DNA of 12,360 nt, taken from contig JAICKZ010000065.1 of NCBI GenBank assembly GCA_025927665.1, forward strand, positions 1-12,360, read 5' to 3'. This document shows positions 1 to 6,765 of this stretch, piece by piece. Position 1 is the first letter of the stretch. The number at the start of each line of letters is the position of its first letter. This stretch comes from Steroidobacteraceae bacterium (lineage in GTDB: Bacteria; Pseudomonadota; Gammaproteobacteria; Steroidobacterales; Steroidobacteraceae). Below the pieces are notes generated by a model. That model had not been told where the DNA came from, searched no databases, and saw nothing but the letters and a program-made list of their open reading frames with translations. A program made the position numbers and the translations under genes.

Positions 1-561
1 CGCGCGGATCATGGCGCTTACGATCATCAATGGATCGAGAGAATCCAATTGTGCATGTTCTGCATTTTCTAATGCCAGCAAAGGAACAAAGGCAAGATCT
101 TGAAACAATAGAATTCCAACCGCGAGTCGTCCATGTGTGCGATTGACTTCCAATTGTTCGGTCAATTGTTTCACAACGATGGCGGTAGACGACATTGCTA
201 GTGCGCCACCGAGTACGATGCTGATCAGCCACGACACACCAAGCCAATGCGCAATCGCTGCAATCAAGGCTGTTGTCACCAATACTTGTGCGCCACCTAG
301 GCCGAACACTTGCCAGCGCATGGCGACCATGCGTGGAAATGAAAACTCCAATCCCAAAGTGAATACCAGAAACACCACGCCGTACTCAGCCATGATGCGA
401 GTAGTGTCAGCGCCCGCGACGCTCAGTGCGGCCGGTCCCAATAACATTCCAACCGCAAGATAACCCACAATCGGCGGCAATTTTAATCGACGCAATAACG
501 TTACCACCAACACCGAGCTGGCAAGCAGGATAAGCAATTGTCCAAGCGCATTCGAGTGCAT
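1..561 (-). CDS. CPA2 family monovalent cation:proton antiporter (Kef/YbaL-like), partial
   Basis: This is the N-terminal 187 codons of a multi-pass inner-membrane antiporter; the gene continues beyond the left edge. The ATG is at 561 and the frame is open to base 1. Visible are a first helix (about residues 6-22), then LPPIVGYLAVGMLLGP, the GLEFSF stretch near residue 70, the SSTAIVVKQL stretch near residues 125-134, and FQDLAFVPLL near residues 153-162. These are hallmarks of the Na+/H+ exchanger domain of the CPA2 group, which includes KefB, KefC and YbaL. The family exchanges K+ or Na+ for protons; any C-terminal TrkA-N domain lies outside the window, so the subgroup is open. No good ribosome binding site precedes the ATG, but no in-frame alternative start lies close upstream. 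It is divergent from the MCE operon, with 97 bases between them. Confidence 0.85.
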   Translation of the reverse strand, partial: MHSNALGQLLILLASSVLVVTLLRRLKLPPIVGYLAVGMLLGPAALSVAGADTTRIMAEYGVVFLVFTLGLEFSFPRMVAMRWQVFGLGGAQVLVTTALIAAIAHWLGVSWLISIVLGGALAMSSTAIVVKQLTEQLEVNRTHGRLAVGILLFQDLAFVPLLALENAEHAQLDSLDPLMIVSAMIRA

Positions 562-613
562 GTCGGGAGAGTATGCGATCCAAGCTCCAAAGGTAAGAGT
601 GGGGTTGCAAACG

Positions 614-630
614 TTGGCAACTAATGCCAA
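614..630. promoter_or_regulatory. Inverted repeat TTGGCA-N5-TGCCAA in the divergent intergenic region
   Basis: Perfect 6-bp arms (614-619 and 625-630) are separated by 5 bases, midway between the divergent starts at 561 and 659. A second, overlapping pair, GTTGC at 604-608 and GCAAC at 617-621, shares part of it. The placement and symmetry suit an operator for a dimeric regulator controlling the antiporter, the MCE operon or both. I could not assign clear -35/-10 boxes, so this is a candidate site only. Confidence 0.3.
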
Positions 631-658
631 ATATCCTGATCGCTGTTAAGCTCGCGAA

Positions 659-1777
659 ATGCTTAACGCAGAAATAAAACAAGGCGAGTTATCAATTCGG
701 TTAACGGACCATTGGTCGGTAGATCGTCTTGAAGCGATTGAAGCGGCATTGGCGACGCTGCCTAACTCGGATGTGTCTTCGGTGAACGTGGATTGCAGCG
801 CGTTGCAGCACTCTGATTTGGGTCCGATGTGGTTGTTGCATACTGCGATGACTGGGTATGCCGATAAAGGTGCGCGTCTTCAATACACACCGAGCATGCC
901 TGAGCATTTTGCGTTCTTGAATGACTTACATACACACACAGGTTCAGCCAACGTTGCACATGAAGCGACGTTGTTGTGGCCCGAACAAGTCGTCGCGACT
1001 TTCGGCAAACGTGCAGTGGAATTAGGGCGCCATGCGTTGGGACATCTCGATCATTTCGGACGCATTATTGCCACCGAAGCGGCGGCATTGCGTCATCCAA
1101 AAAGTTTTCGTCCCGCCTCCATTGCGCGCCATGTTTATGAAACCGGCATCGCGGCGATTCCCATCGTTGCGTTGATCGCATTTTTTGTCAGTGTCATTAT
1201 TGCTTATATCGGCGCCAGTCAATTGCGAAGTTTTGGCGCGACGATCTATACCGTTAATTTAATTACCGTAGGCGTGCTGCGCGAGCTCGGTGTGTTGTTG
1301 ACGGCAGTCATCGTTGCAGGCAGATCGGGCAGTGCGTTTGCTGCTGAGATCGGTGTGATGCAATTGAACGATGAAGTGGATGCGTTGAAATCGATTGGTA
1401 TCAATCCAATGGAAGTGTTGGTAGTACCGCGCGTTGTCGGTTTGATCATTGCGTTACCTTTGCTTACCGTGATTGCCGACGCCATGGGTCTTGCAGGCGG
1501 TGCTTTGTTGTCAAGTTGGTTGTTGGATATACCGCTGCCGCAATATATAAACCGAGTTCAGGATTCATTGGCGTCCAGCACTTTTTGGGTGGGTATTATT
1601 AAAGCGCCGGTATTTGCATTACTCATTGGCATGATCGGCACTTATCGTGGTATGCAAGTACGCGATTCATCACGTGAACTCGGGCGACTCACTACAACAG
1701 CGGTGGTTGAATCCATTTTCATGGTGATTTTTGCAAATGCCATATTTGCCATTATCTTCGTAGAGATAGATTTTTGA
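659..1777 (+). CDS. MlaE-family lipid ABC transporter permease with N-terminal STAS domain
   Basis: This is the membrane subunit of an MCE-type lipid transporter of the inner membrane. Residues about 9-100 form a STAS-like domain (beta strand VNVDCSAL at 43-49, then HSDLGPMWLL). Residues about 145-370 are the MlaE permease domain, with membrane segments near 163-186, 204-221, 258-285, 309-328 and 346-368. The family signature is clear: ELGVLLTAVIVAGRSGSAFA, then EIGVMQLNDEVDALKSIGI (residues 230-248), then NPMEVLVVPR. In E. coli the STAS protein MlaB is a separate subunit binding the ATPase; here the domain is fused to the permease, a common arrangement. The length of 372 aa fits the fused form. 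It is the first gene of the operon, and its TGA overlaps the TTG start of the ATPase gene. The start at 659 has only a weak upstream purine stretch. Confidence 0.9.
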   Translation: MLNAEIKQGELSIRLTDHWSVDRLEAIEAALATLPNSDVSSVNVDCSALQHSDLGPMWLLHTAMTGYADKGARLQYTPSMPEHFAFLNDLHTHTGSANVAHEATLLWPEQVVATFGKRAVELGRHALGHLDHFGRIIATEAAALRHPKSFRPASIARHVYETGIAAIPIVALIAFFVSVIIAYIGASQLRSFGATIYTVNLITVGVLRELGVLLTAVIVAGRSGSAFAAEIGVMQLNDEVDALKSIGINPMEVLVVPRVVGLIIALPLLTVIADAMGLAGGALLSSWLLDIPLPQYINRVQDSLASSTFWVGIIKAPVFALLIGMIGTYRGMQVRDSSRELGRLTTTAVVESIFMVIFANAIFAIIFVEIDF

Positions 1778-2535
1778 GCGCCGACAACGTTATTGTTTCC
1801 GTGCGCGGTGTGGTTAATCGCTTCGGTGATCAAGTGATTCACGATGGCGTTGATGTGGACGTAGTGCGCGGTGAAGTATTGGGTATTGTCGGTGGCTCGG
1901 GTAGCGGCAAATCAGTACTGCTGCGTACTATTTTAGGATTGCAGAAACCCACCACCGGGCAAGTGTTGATTGAAGGAGCAGACATCACGGCTATGTCGGA
2001 GCGTCAACTGTTGAATGTAAAACGTCACTATGGCGTTACCTTTCAACACGGTGCGTTATTCAGCTCCATGACCATCGCTGACAATATTCAATTACCGATG
2101 CGTGAATTTTGCAATCTTAAACAAAGCACGCTCGATGAATTGACCAAGCTGCGACTGAATATGGTGGGACTGCCCTTGTCAGCGGCCACTAAATTGCCGT
2201 CACAACTTTCCGGCGGCATGATCAAGCGTGCGGCGCTGGCGCGTGCGTTGGCATTGGATCCGCAACTTCTGTTTCTCGACGAGCCCACGGCCGGTCTTGA
2301 TCCCATTTCTGCCAGCGAATTTGATCATCTGGTGAGTTATTTACAAGATAGCTTGAAATTGACTGTGGTGATGATCACGCATGATTTGGATAGCTTGTTG
2401 ACGATTTGTGATCGCGTTGCAGTATTGGTTGACAAGAAAATCATAATCGATACGCTCAGCGGTATCATGAATAATACCAATCCATGGATTCACGAATATT
2501 TCCACGGTGCGCGTGCACGCGGAGTGGCGGCATGA
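1774..2535 (+). CDS. MlaF-family lipid ABC transporter ATP-binding protein
   Basis: This cytoplasmic ATPase drives the MCE transporter encoded around it. All ABC motifs are intact: Walker A GGSGSGKS (residues 40-47), Q-loop Q91 in FQHGALFSS, signature LSGGM (145-149), Walker B LLFLDEP (165-171), D-loop AGLDP and switch histidine H203 in MITHD. The LSGGM signature followed by KRAALARAL, and the FQHGALFSSMT segment, are typical of the MlaF/Mkl group. The start is a TTG inside TTGA, overlapping the permease stop by four bases, which implies translational coupling. A GTG at 1801 would drop only nine residues and cannot be excluded. The 3' end overlaps the ATG of a 14-codon frame. At 253 aa it has the usual length. 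Confidence 0.93.
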   Translation: MSADNVIVSVRGVVNRFGDQVIHDGVDVDVVRGEVLGIVGGSGSGKSVLLRTILGLQKPTTGQVLIEGADITAMSERQLLNVKRHYGVTFQHGALFSSMTIADNIQLPMREFCNLKQSTLDELTKLRLNMVGLPLSAATKLPSQLSGGMIKRAALARALALDPQLLFLDEPTAGLDPISASEFDHLVSYLQDSLKLTVVMITHDLDSLLTICDRVAVLVDKKIIIDTLSGIMNNTNPWIHEYFHGARARGVAA

Positions 2536-2576
2536 AATCTGTTGATATAACTTTTTCTGACGCAGGAGTCCAATAA
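2532..2576 (+). other. 14-codon mini-ORF bridging the ATPase and MCE genes
   Basis: An ATG at 2532 overlaps the ATPase TGA as ATGA and opens a 14-codon frame (M K S V D I T F S D A G V Q). It ends in TAA at 2574-2576, one base before the ATG of the MCE gene. Its 3' part contains the AGGAG ribosome binding site of that gene. It could act as a coupling cistron that keeps ribosomes moving across the 42-base gap, or it may be chance. No peptide function is suggested by its sequence. Confidence 0.25.
2564..2568 (+). promoter_or_regulatory. Ribosome binding site AGGAG of the MCE gene
   Basis: AGGAG ends nine bases before the ATG at 2578. It is the strongest Shine-Dalgarno sequence in this operon; the permease, ATPase and lipoprotein genes have weak sites or overlap-coupled starts. 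This fixes the MCE start and may allow its higher expression: MCE subunits form a hexamer per transporter in characterised MlaFEDB complexes. Confidence 0.7.
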
Positions 2577-2577
2577 C

Positions 2578-3507
2578 ATGGAACGTGATGCCAATTATAT
2601 TGCGGTTGGTGCGTTCACCTTGCTGGTTATGGCGATGGCCGTTGGCTTTGTCATGTGGTACTCCGATAGTGGCGATCGCCGTGAATACACCCCGTATGAG
2701 ATTTATTTTTCTGGCAGTGTTGCTGGCTTGAGCGAAGGCAGCGCGGTGCGTTATTTGGGCGTGGATGTGGGTACGGTGCGACGCATCACACTTAGTAAAG
2801 AGCGACCCGATAGCGTGAAGGTATTGGTCTCGATTGACTCAACTGCACCTATATCGGGTAACACACGCGCCAGTTTGGGCTTACAAGGTATTACTGGCTT
2901 GCTGTTTATCAATCTTAAACAGGTAAATGGTGTTGATGGTGAGTTGCATACCGGTGACAAGTATCCAGTGATTGAATCGCAATCATCGGACATCGATGCT
3001 TTCCTTGCCAGCTTGCCGGAATTGGCCGGGCGCGTCACCGCAGTGATCGACAACGTCAATAAAATATTTTCCGACGAGAATGTCAAAGCGCTGAACGAGA
3101 CATTGGGCAATCTGCGTCGTGCCAGTAGCAACTTGCCGCGCGCCAGTGAGCAATTTCAAACACTGATGAGTGAACTAACCGATACATCGAATGAAATCAA
3201 AGCCGCAGCGACCAGTGTCAATGGCTTAATGAACGATGTGCGCCCCAATGTTCGCGATGCAGTGAGTAAGCTTGACGCCATATCAACGCAGTTAGCCACC
3301 ACGACTGCACGACTCGATCATTTCATGGCCAGTAGTGAAGCACCCATGACGCACTTCACTGAACACGGCATGTTTGAAATAGAGCGTATGTTGCGTGACG
3401 TACGTTCTGCCGCCAGTGAGTTCCGTGAACTATCGCGTTCATTAAAACAAACGCCTTCGCAATTACTGTTTGAAAAACCGGAATCGGGAGTGGAGATCAA
3501 GCCGTGA
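2578..3507 (+). CDS. MCE/MlaD-family lipid transport protein
   Basis: This is the substrate-handling subunit of the transporter. It is anchored in the inner membrane by one N-terminal helix (about residues 9-27) and projects into the periplasm. The MCE domain spans about residues 36-115, with the recognisable run SGSVAGLSEGSAVRYLGVDV (45-64) followed by GTVRRITL. MCE proteins form ring-shaped hexamers with a central channel for phospholipids or other lipids. Residues about 130-285 are helical and rich in A, S, N and T with coiled-coil character, longer than in E. coli MlaD, as in many 300-aa MCE proteins paired with auxiliary lipoproteins. The gene has its own AGGAG site and its TGA overlaps the GTG start of the lipoprotein gene. 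The substrate cannot be read from sequence. Confidence 0.92.
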   Translation: MERDANYIAVGAFTLLVMAMAVGFVMWYSDSGDRREYTPYEIYFSGSVAGLSEGSAVRYLGVDVGTVRRITLSKERPDSVKVLVSIDSTAPISGNTRASLGLQGITGLLFINLKQVNGVDGELHTGDKYPVIESQSSDIDAFLASLPELAGRVTAVIDNVNKIFSDENVKALNETLGNLRRASSNLPRASEQFQTLMSELTDTSNEIKAAATSVNGLMNDVRPNVRDAVSKLDAISTQLATTTARLDHFMASSEAPMTHFTEHGMFEIERMLRDVRSAASEFRELSRSLKQTPSQLLFEKPESGVEIKP

Positions 3508-4127
3508 GGATTTTTATCAAACTGTTTTTGCCTTGCATGCTGATCATGTCAATTAGCGCCTGTAATACTAGCGATATTCTGCAAAGCAAAGTTGCAGAAC
3601 CTCAAGTATATGTGATTAAACCGGAAGCGGTGGGTACCGCTCAAGTCGCATTTAGTTCGCAATTGGCAATTGCCTTACCCTCGGCTTCGCCGGGACTGGA
3701 TACTGATCGTATTGCCGTGTTACGCGATGGCAATCATCTCGATTATTACTACGGAGCGCGATGGGGTGTTGCTGCGCCACGAGTGATTCAGGCATTTGTC
3801 GTATCGTTACTGCAATCGCAACAAGGATTTAGGAATGTCGTTGCCGAAAACGCGCGTGTGGATGCCGATTACTTGCTCGAGATTTCACTAATCGATTTTC
3901 AAGCTGAATATATCAATACGAATCTGCCGGCGATACATGTCACGTTGACTGCCAACTTAGTTGATGTCAAACAACGCAAGTCGTCATCACTATTACGCGC
4001 ATCTGCGGTTGTTAACGCCAAAGACAATCGATTGGGTGCAGTGGTCAATGCATTCCAATCGGCTTTGCAACAAGCCAGTATAAGCTTGAGCGAGCAGATC
4101 ACTGTAAGCATGGGCAAGTACCCATGA
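3504..4127 (+). CDS. ABC-type transport auxiliary lipoprotein (PqiC-like)
   Basis: This is a 207-aa predicted outer-membrane lipoprotein that completes the MCE operon. The signal peptide ends in a lipobox I-S-A-C with the lipidated cysteine at residue 20 and Asn at +2, not the Asp typical of inner-membrane retention. The body matches the ABC_trans_aux family: YVIKP after the linker, then DRIAVLRDGNHLDYYYGARW, VIQAFVVSLL and ADYLLEISLIDFQ. PqiC and YmbA-type members pair with MCE proteins and are thought to link the periplasmic MCE assembly to the outer membrane. The start is a GTG in GTGA overlapping the MCE stop by four bases, so its translation is probably coupled. No separate MlaC-type carrier gene follows. 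Confidence 0.85.
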   Translation: MRIFIKLFLPCMLIMSISACNTSDILQSKVAEPQVYVIKPEAVGTAQVAFSSQLAIALPSASPGLDTDRIAVLRDGNHLDYYYGARWGVAAPRVIQAFVVSLLQSQQGFRNVVAENARVDADYLLEISLIDFQAEYINTNLPAIHVTLTANLVDVKQRKSSSLLRASAVVNAKDNRLGAVVNAFQSALQQASISLSEQITVSMGKYP

Positions 4128-4198
4128 GCGATTTTATACGCTTACCAGTGGAAGCAGTATTGGTGAAATTCTGGATAACGGCACAATGTAATCATTAA
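4124..4198 (+). other. 24-codon ORF overlapping the lipoprotein stop
   Basis: ATG at 4124 overlaps the lipoprotein TGA as ATGA and reads 24 codons (starting MSDFIRLPVEAVLVK) to TAA at 4196. The overlap is the arrangement used by coupled genes elsewhere in this operon, so it could be a small protein or the stub of a lost fifth gene. I recognise no family. Chance is a serious alternative. Confidence 0.2.
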
Positions 4199-4385
4199 GC
4201 GATAGCTTCGCGATGGTGATTGCTTTAATCCTGCGCACAATCCTTGTCTCCAGAAAGCAGTAGCTCTAATTGCTTATTCGAATCTCATAGATTACTGGTT
4301 AAGCAATTGCATCTTCGGTGGATATTTTTTCAACCAGAGATATTATCAAACGATGTTCTAGAGCAAGATGCTCAATAGCTAATTG
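4199..4385. other. Intergenic region before the AT-rich ClpP-like gene
   Basis: This non-coding stretch separates the MCE operon from the next gene. It holds a perfect 9-bp inverted repeat, AATTGCTTA (4268-4276) and TAAGCAATT (4300-4308), with a 23-base loop. Within that loop is a 15-base sequence (4282-4296) that recurs at 5983-5997. The loop is too long and the stem too AT-rich for a good intrinsic terminator; an operator is possible. No clear promoter hexamers or terminator were identified. Confidence 0.4.
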
Positions 4386-5204
4386 ATGAAAGCTTATTTT
4401 AAAATCGCGTTGGTGCTTGTTGCAGTTACTTGTGTTTGGCTGTACTTCAAGTGGGTGCAATTTAGGTGTGAAACCACTGACACGATTACACTTACAGGAG
4501 ATATCACGCCAAAGACCTTTGTTGTTGCAAGAGAATATCTGGTAAGTTCTAAGGCCTTGAATAAGACCTTCATTGTTACTTCTTCAGGCGGGGGTGATGC
4601 CGAAACAGCACTTGCCTTAGGAAAGTTGATTCACAAATATAATTGGAACGTTGAAGTTATCGATCTTTGTGCATCTTCCTGTGCCAATTTTATTTTTCCA
4701 GCCGGAAGAGTGAAGTATCTCAATCGCAGTGCATTACTTCTTTATCATGGCGGGCCTCATCAATCCAATTTATTAGAGTTTGTAAAGAATATTGATACCA
4801 CGATAGCAAGAAAAGGTTCGATAGTTGTACCAAAAGAAATTGGTCGAAAAAACATGGAAGGTCAACTTCATATAAGCATTGAAAAAAATGAAGAATCGGC
4901 TGCGAAGGAGGTACACCAATTTTTAGGGATTTCAGATCATATAATTATGAGTGAACAACTACAAAAATTGATAAGCATGTCAGATGAGTTCTATAAAGAG
5001 CTAGGTGTGAATGTGCTATTGCCAACATATGGGCAGATTGGCGAGTATGAATCCACATACAAGTCATATAAGTATGATGGATTTGCTTATTCTTTAGAGT
5101 CGCTGCGCCGATTGGGTATAAATAATATTCAGCTAAGAAGGGGAGAATGGCATCCGGAGTTGAACCCGGTATATAAGGATATTTATCAAGTTACTTATCC
5201 ATAG
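4386..5204 (+). CDS. Membrane-anchored ClpP/crotonase-fold protein (COG3904-like)
   Basis: Residues 7-21 form one N-terminal membrane helix; the rest is probably periplasmic. Residues about 34-123 resemble the ClpP-like fold of COG3904: GDIT, FIVTSSGGGDAETALALG (62-79, the glycine pair equivalent to an oxyanion hole), DLCASSCANFIFPAG (93-107) and ALLLYHGG with H121. Aligning S98 with the ClpP nucleophile places G107 nine residues later, as in ClpP, and H121 23 residues later (about 24-25 in ClpP), so a Ser-His pair is plausible. The acidic partner is not obvious in the C-terminal 150 residues, which I do not recognise. The ATG at 4386 is preferred to the TTG at 4383; no ribosome binding site is evident. 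Codons are markedly AT-rich compared with the neighbours, suggesting acquisition. Function unknown. Confidence 0.7.
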   Translation: MKAYFKIALVLVAVTCVWLYFKWVQFRCETTDTITLTGDITPKTFVVAREYLVSSKALNKTFIVTSSGGGDAETALALGKLIHKYNWNVEVIDLCASSCANFIFPAGRVKYLNRSALLLYHGGPHQSNLLEFVKNIDTTIARKGSIVVPKEIGRKNMEGQLHISIEKNEESAAKEVHQFLGISDHIIMSEQLQKLISMSDEFYKELGVNVLLPTYGQIGEYESTYKSYKYDGFAYSLESLRRLGINNIQLRRGEWHPELNPVYKDIYQVTYP

Positions 5205-5228
5205 GGGTTAAACGGCATATTGCCATGT

Positions 5229-5852
5229 ATGATCACCATGAAAGTCAATCCTCTTGAACAAACGGCGGCCACAAACTACAAACTAATCACCAATGTAGTG
5301 GTACCTAGGCCTATCGCCTGGGTCACATCAGTCAATGATTCCGGCGTTGTCAATCTTGCACCGTTCAGTTTTTTCAACGCAGTCAGTGGCAATCCGCCGT
5401 ATATTATTTTCAGCGTGGGATTAACAGATTCAGGTGAGCAGAAAGATACTGCAAGAAATGTTACTCGCAACGGCGAATTTGTTGTCAACATGATCACGGA
5501 AGAACTGCTTAACGCGATGAATATGAGTGCCGCGGGTTTTCCGCCGGATGTAAGTGAACTGGAAGCAACCGGTTTGCATGACGCACCATCTGAAAAAATC
5601 AATGTGCCGCGTGTTGCAGAAGCGCAGGTCAGCATGGAATGTCGCTTACATACTCCATTGGCGTTGGGTACGAATACATTGCTCGTCGGTGAAATCGTCA
5701 TGTTTCATATTGCCGATCATTTAATTGGACCAAAACTGCATATCAATGGATTTACACCCATTGGTCGCATGGGCTCGCCTTCGACTTATTGTCGGACCAC
5801 AGATCGATTTGAGTTGCCACGACTCAGCTATGAACAGCTTATTAAGAAATAA
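5229..5852 (+). CDS. Flavin reductase family protein (FMN-binding split barrel)
   Basis: This 207-aa cytoplasmic protein belongs to the flavin reductase-like domain family (DIM6/NTAB type). It carries the hallmark N-terminal run VVVPRPIAWVTSV (23-35), then VNLAPFSFFNAVSGNPP (41-57), IIFSVG, DTARNV and EFVVNMI. Members bind FMN and either reduce flavin with NAD(P)H or act as flavin-dependent oxidoreductases; the substrate is not evident. An internal HINGFTPIGRMG segment near the C terminus fits the family. ATG at 5229 is taken; ATG at 5238 (MKVNPLEQ) is equally possible and TTG at 5220 less likely. It starts 24 bases after the AT-rich gene and could share its transcript, although its codon use looks like the rest of the window. 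Confidence 0.88.
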   Translation: MITMKVNPLEQTAATNYKLITNVVVPRPIAWVTSVNDSGVVNLAPFSFFNAVSGNPPYIIFSVGLTDSGEQKDTARNVTRNGEFVVNMITEELLNAMNMSAAGFPPDVSELEATGLHDAPSEKINVPRVAEAQVSMECRLHTPLALGTNTLLVGEIVMFHIADHLIGPKLHINGFTPIGRMGSPSTYCRTTDRFELPRLSYEQLIKK

Positions 5853-5941
5853 ACAATAAAATCATCGTCTCAGGAGCATCGAGACAGTGCGTCACTTCAA
5901 TAAAAGCAGCGCTGGCTGCGACGATAACATCTGTCGGTACC

Positions 5942-5983
5942 GCATGAGTGAAGCCACCAGCATCCCATGCGACTCATGCTTTA
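5942..5983 (+). terminator. Possible bidirectional hairpin between convergent genes
   Basis: Between the convergent flavin-reductase and lipoprotein genes, GCATGAGT (5942-5949) pairs with ACTCATGC (5972-5979). An inner hairpin GCAT-CCC-ATGC lies at 5960-5970. Only a short TTTAT follows on the plus strand, so it is a weak candidate for an intrinsic terminator. Its position at the meeting point of two transcripts is its main support. Confidence 0.3.
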
Positions 5984-5992
5984 TCTCATAGA

Positions 5993-6628
5993 TTACTTGC
6001 TGTCTGAATTCATCAACTTCGCGGTATGAGTAACTTCCTCGGTAAAAGCTCTCAGGCTTTCATGTTGATCGCGCCAAGTTTGATAAGGTTGCTCATCTGT
6101 TGGCAGGTTGGCGGCTGCAATGCGTAATGTTTTTGCTGCGGCGAGAGTTTCAAGTTGCGGCAGTGAGATTTCGTAATAACTTTCACTTACACTGGAAGTG
6201 TAGTGCTTGAAGGCGGTGTCGCTCAGGTGCAGCATCGCGTGATTTTGTGTGTAACGTTTGAAAGTAAGCGGTTGATCATCTGCCCAAATGACTAATGTCG
6301 AAAAATCCTCAAATATTCTGGATTGCTCAAGTATAGGACGAGTGACCGTGCTCCATTCCATTAGGCAAAGATACTGATGACGTGTGCCTGTTTGGTTAAT
6401 CTCGAAGGCGCCCAGGTCGATAAAATCATATATGCTTACATCTATCTGTATATCTTTGCGATAGAACGTCCAGGGTTTTTGCTGTGCAGTGACAGCGACG
6501 GCCGTGCGTTCATCCACCCAACTGCGTACACCGGAACTGGTTGTGCAGGCTCCAAGCAGCATGGTTGTAGCAACAAATAGCAGAACAGTGATGAGTGAGG
6601 TAAATCGATAAATTGTATGGCAAGGCAT
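5993..6628 (-). CDS. Predicted outer-membrane lipoprotein of unknown function
   Basis: This is a 211-aa protein with a classical lipoprotein signal: basic/polar start, hydrophobic run (about residues 12-25) and lipobox LLGAC with the cysteine at residue 28 followed by Thr, predicting the outer membrane. The mature part has alternating hydrophobic and polar segments (YDFIDLGAFEI, YLCLMEWSTV, FSTLVIWADD, YYEISLPQLETLAAA) consistent with a beta-rich domain. I do not recognise a family. The ATG at 6628 lacks a clear ribosome binding site, but the next Met (23) would destroy the signal peptide. It is divergent from cysB with 137 bases between, so co-regulation by CysB is possible but not shown. 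Its stop codon lies within the second copy of a 15-base repeat. Confidence 0.7.
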   Translation of the reverse strand: MPCHTIYRFTSLITVLLFVATTMLLGACTTSSGVRSWVDERTAVAVTAQQKPWTFYRKDIQIDVSIYDFIDLGAFEINQTGTRHQYLCLMEWSTVTRPILEQSRIFEDFSTLVIWADDQPLTFKRYTQNHAMLHLSDTAFKHYTSSVSESYYEISLPQLETLAAAKTLRIAAANLPTDEQPYQTWRDQHESLRAFTEEVTHTAKLMNSDSK

Positions 6629-6765
6629 GGTGATGAATGTCTAATGGGAAATAAGAAGGGATAAGGCACCGACCGCGAACGAGTTTTCCATTTTCGACTG
6701 CGGCATATTGCGAATATTTATGTCACTATGTATGGGTCAAGGTTCAATTATCGCGCATATTATTT

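Noticed and set aside
137..463. 108-codon plus-strand open frame
   Set aside because: It lies opposite the antiporter gene, whose product shows clear CPA2 motifs; the plus-strand translation is low-complexity with no family resemblance.
2751..3131. 126-codon minus-strand open frame
   Set aside because: It is a shadow of the MCE domain gene on the other strand.
4187..4225. Small hairpin GCGA-N5-TCGC after the MCE operon
   Set aside because: The 4-bp stem is too short and no T-run follows.
5276..5701. 141-codon minus-strand open frame
   Set aside because: It is antisense to the flavin reductase gene, which has strong family motifs; the antisense translation resembles nothing.
5867..5885. GTCTC/GAGAC hairpin after the flavin reductase gene
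   Set aside because: The stem is only 5 bp and no T-run follows.
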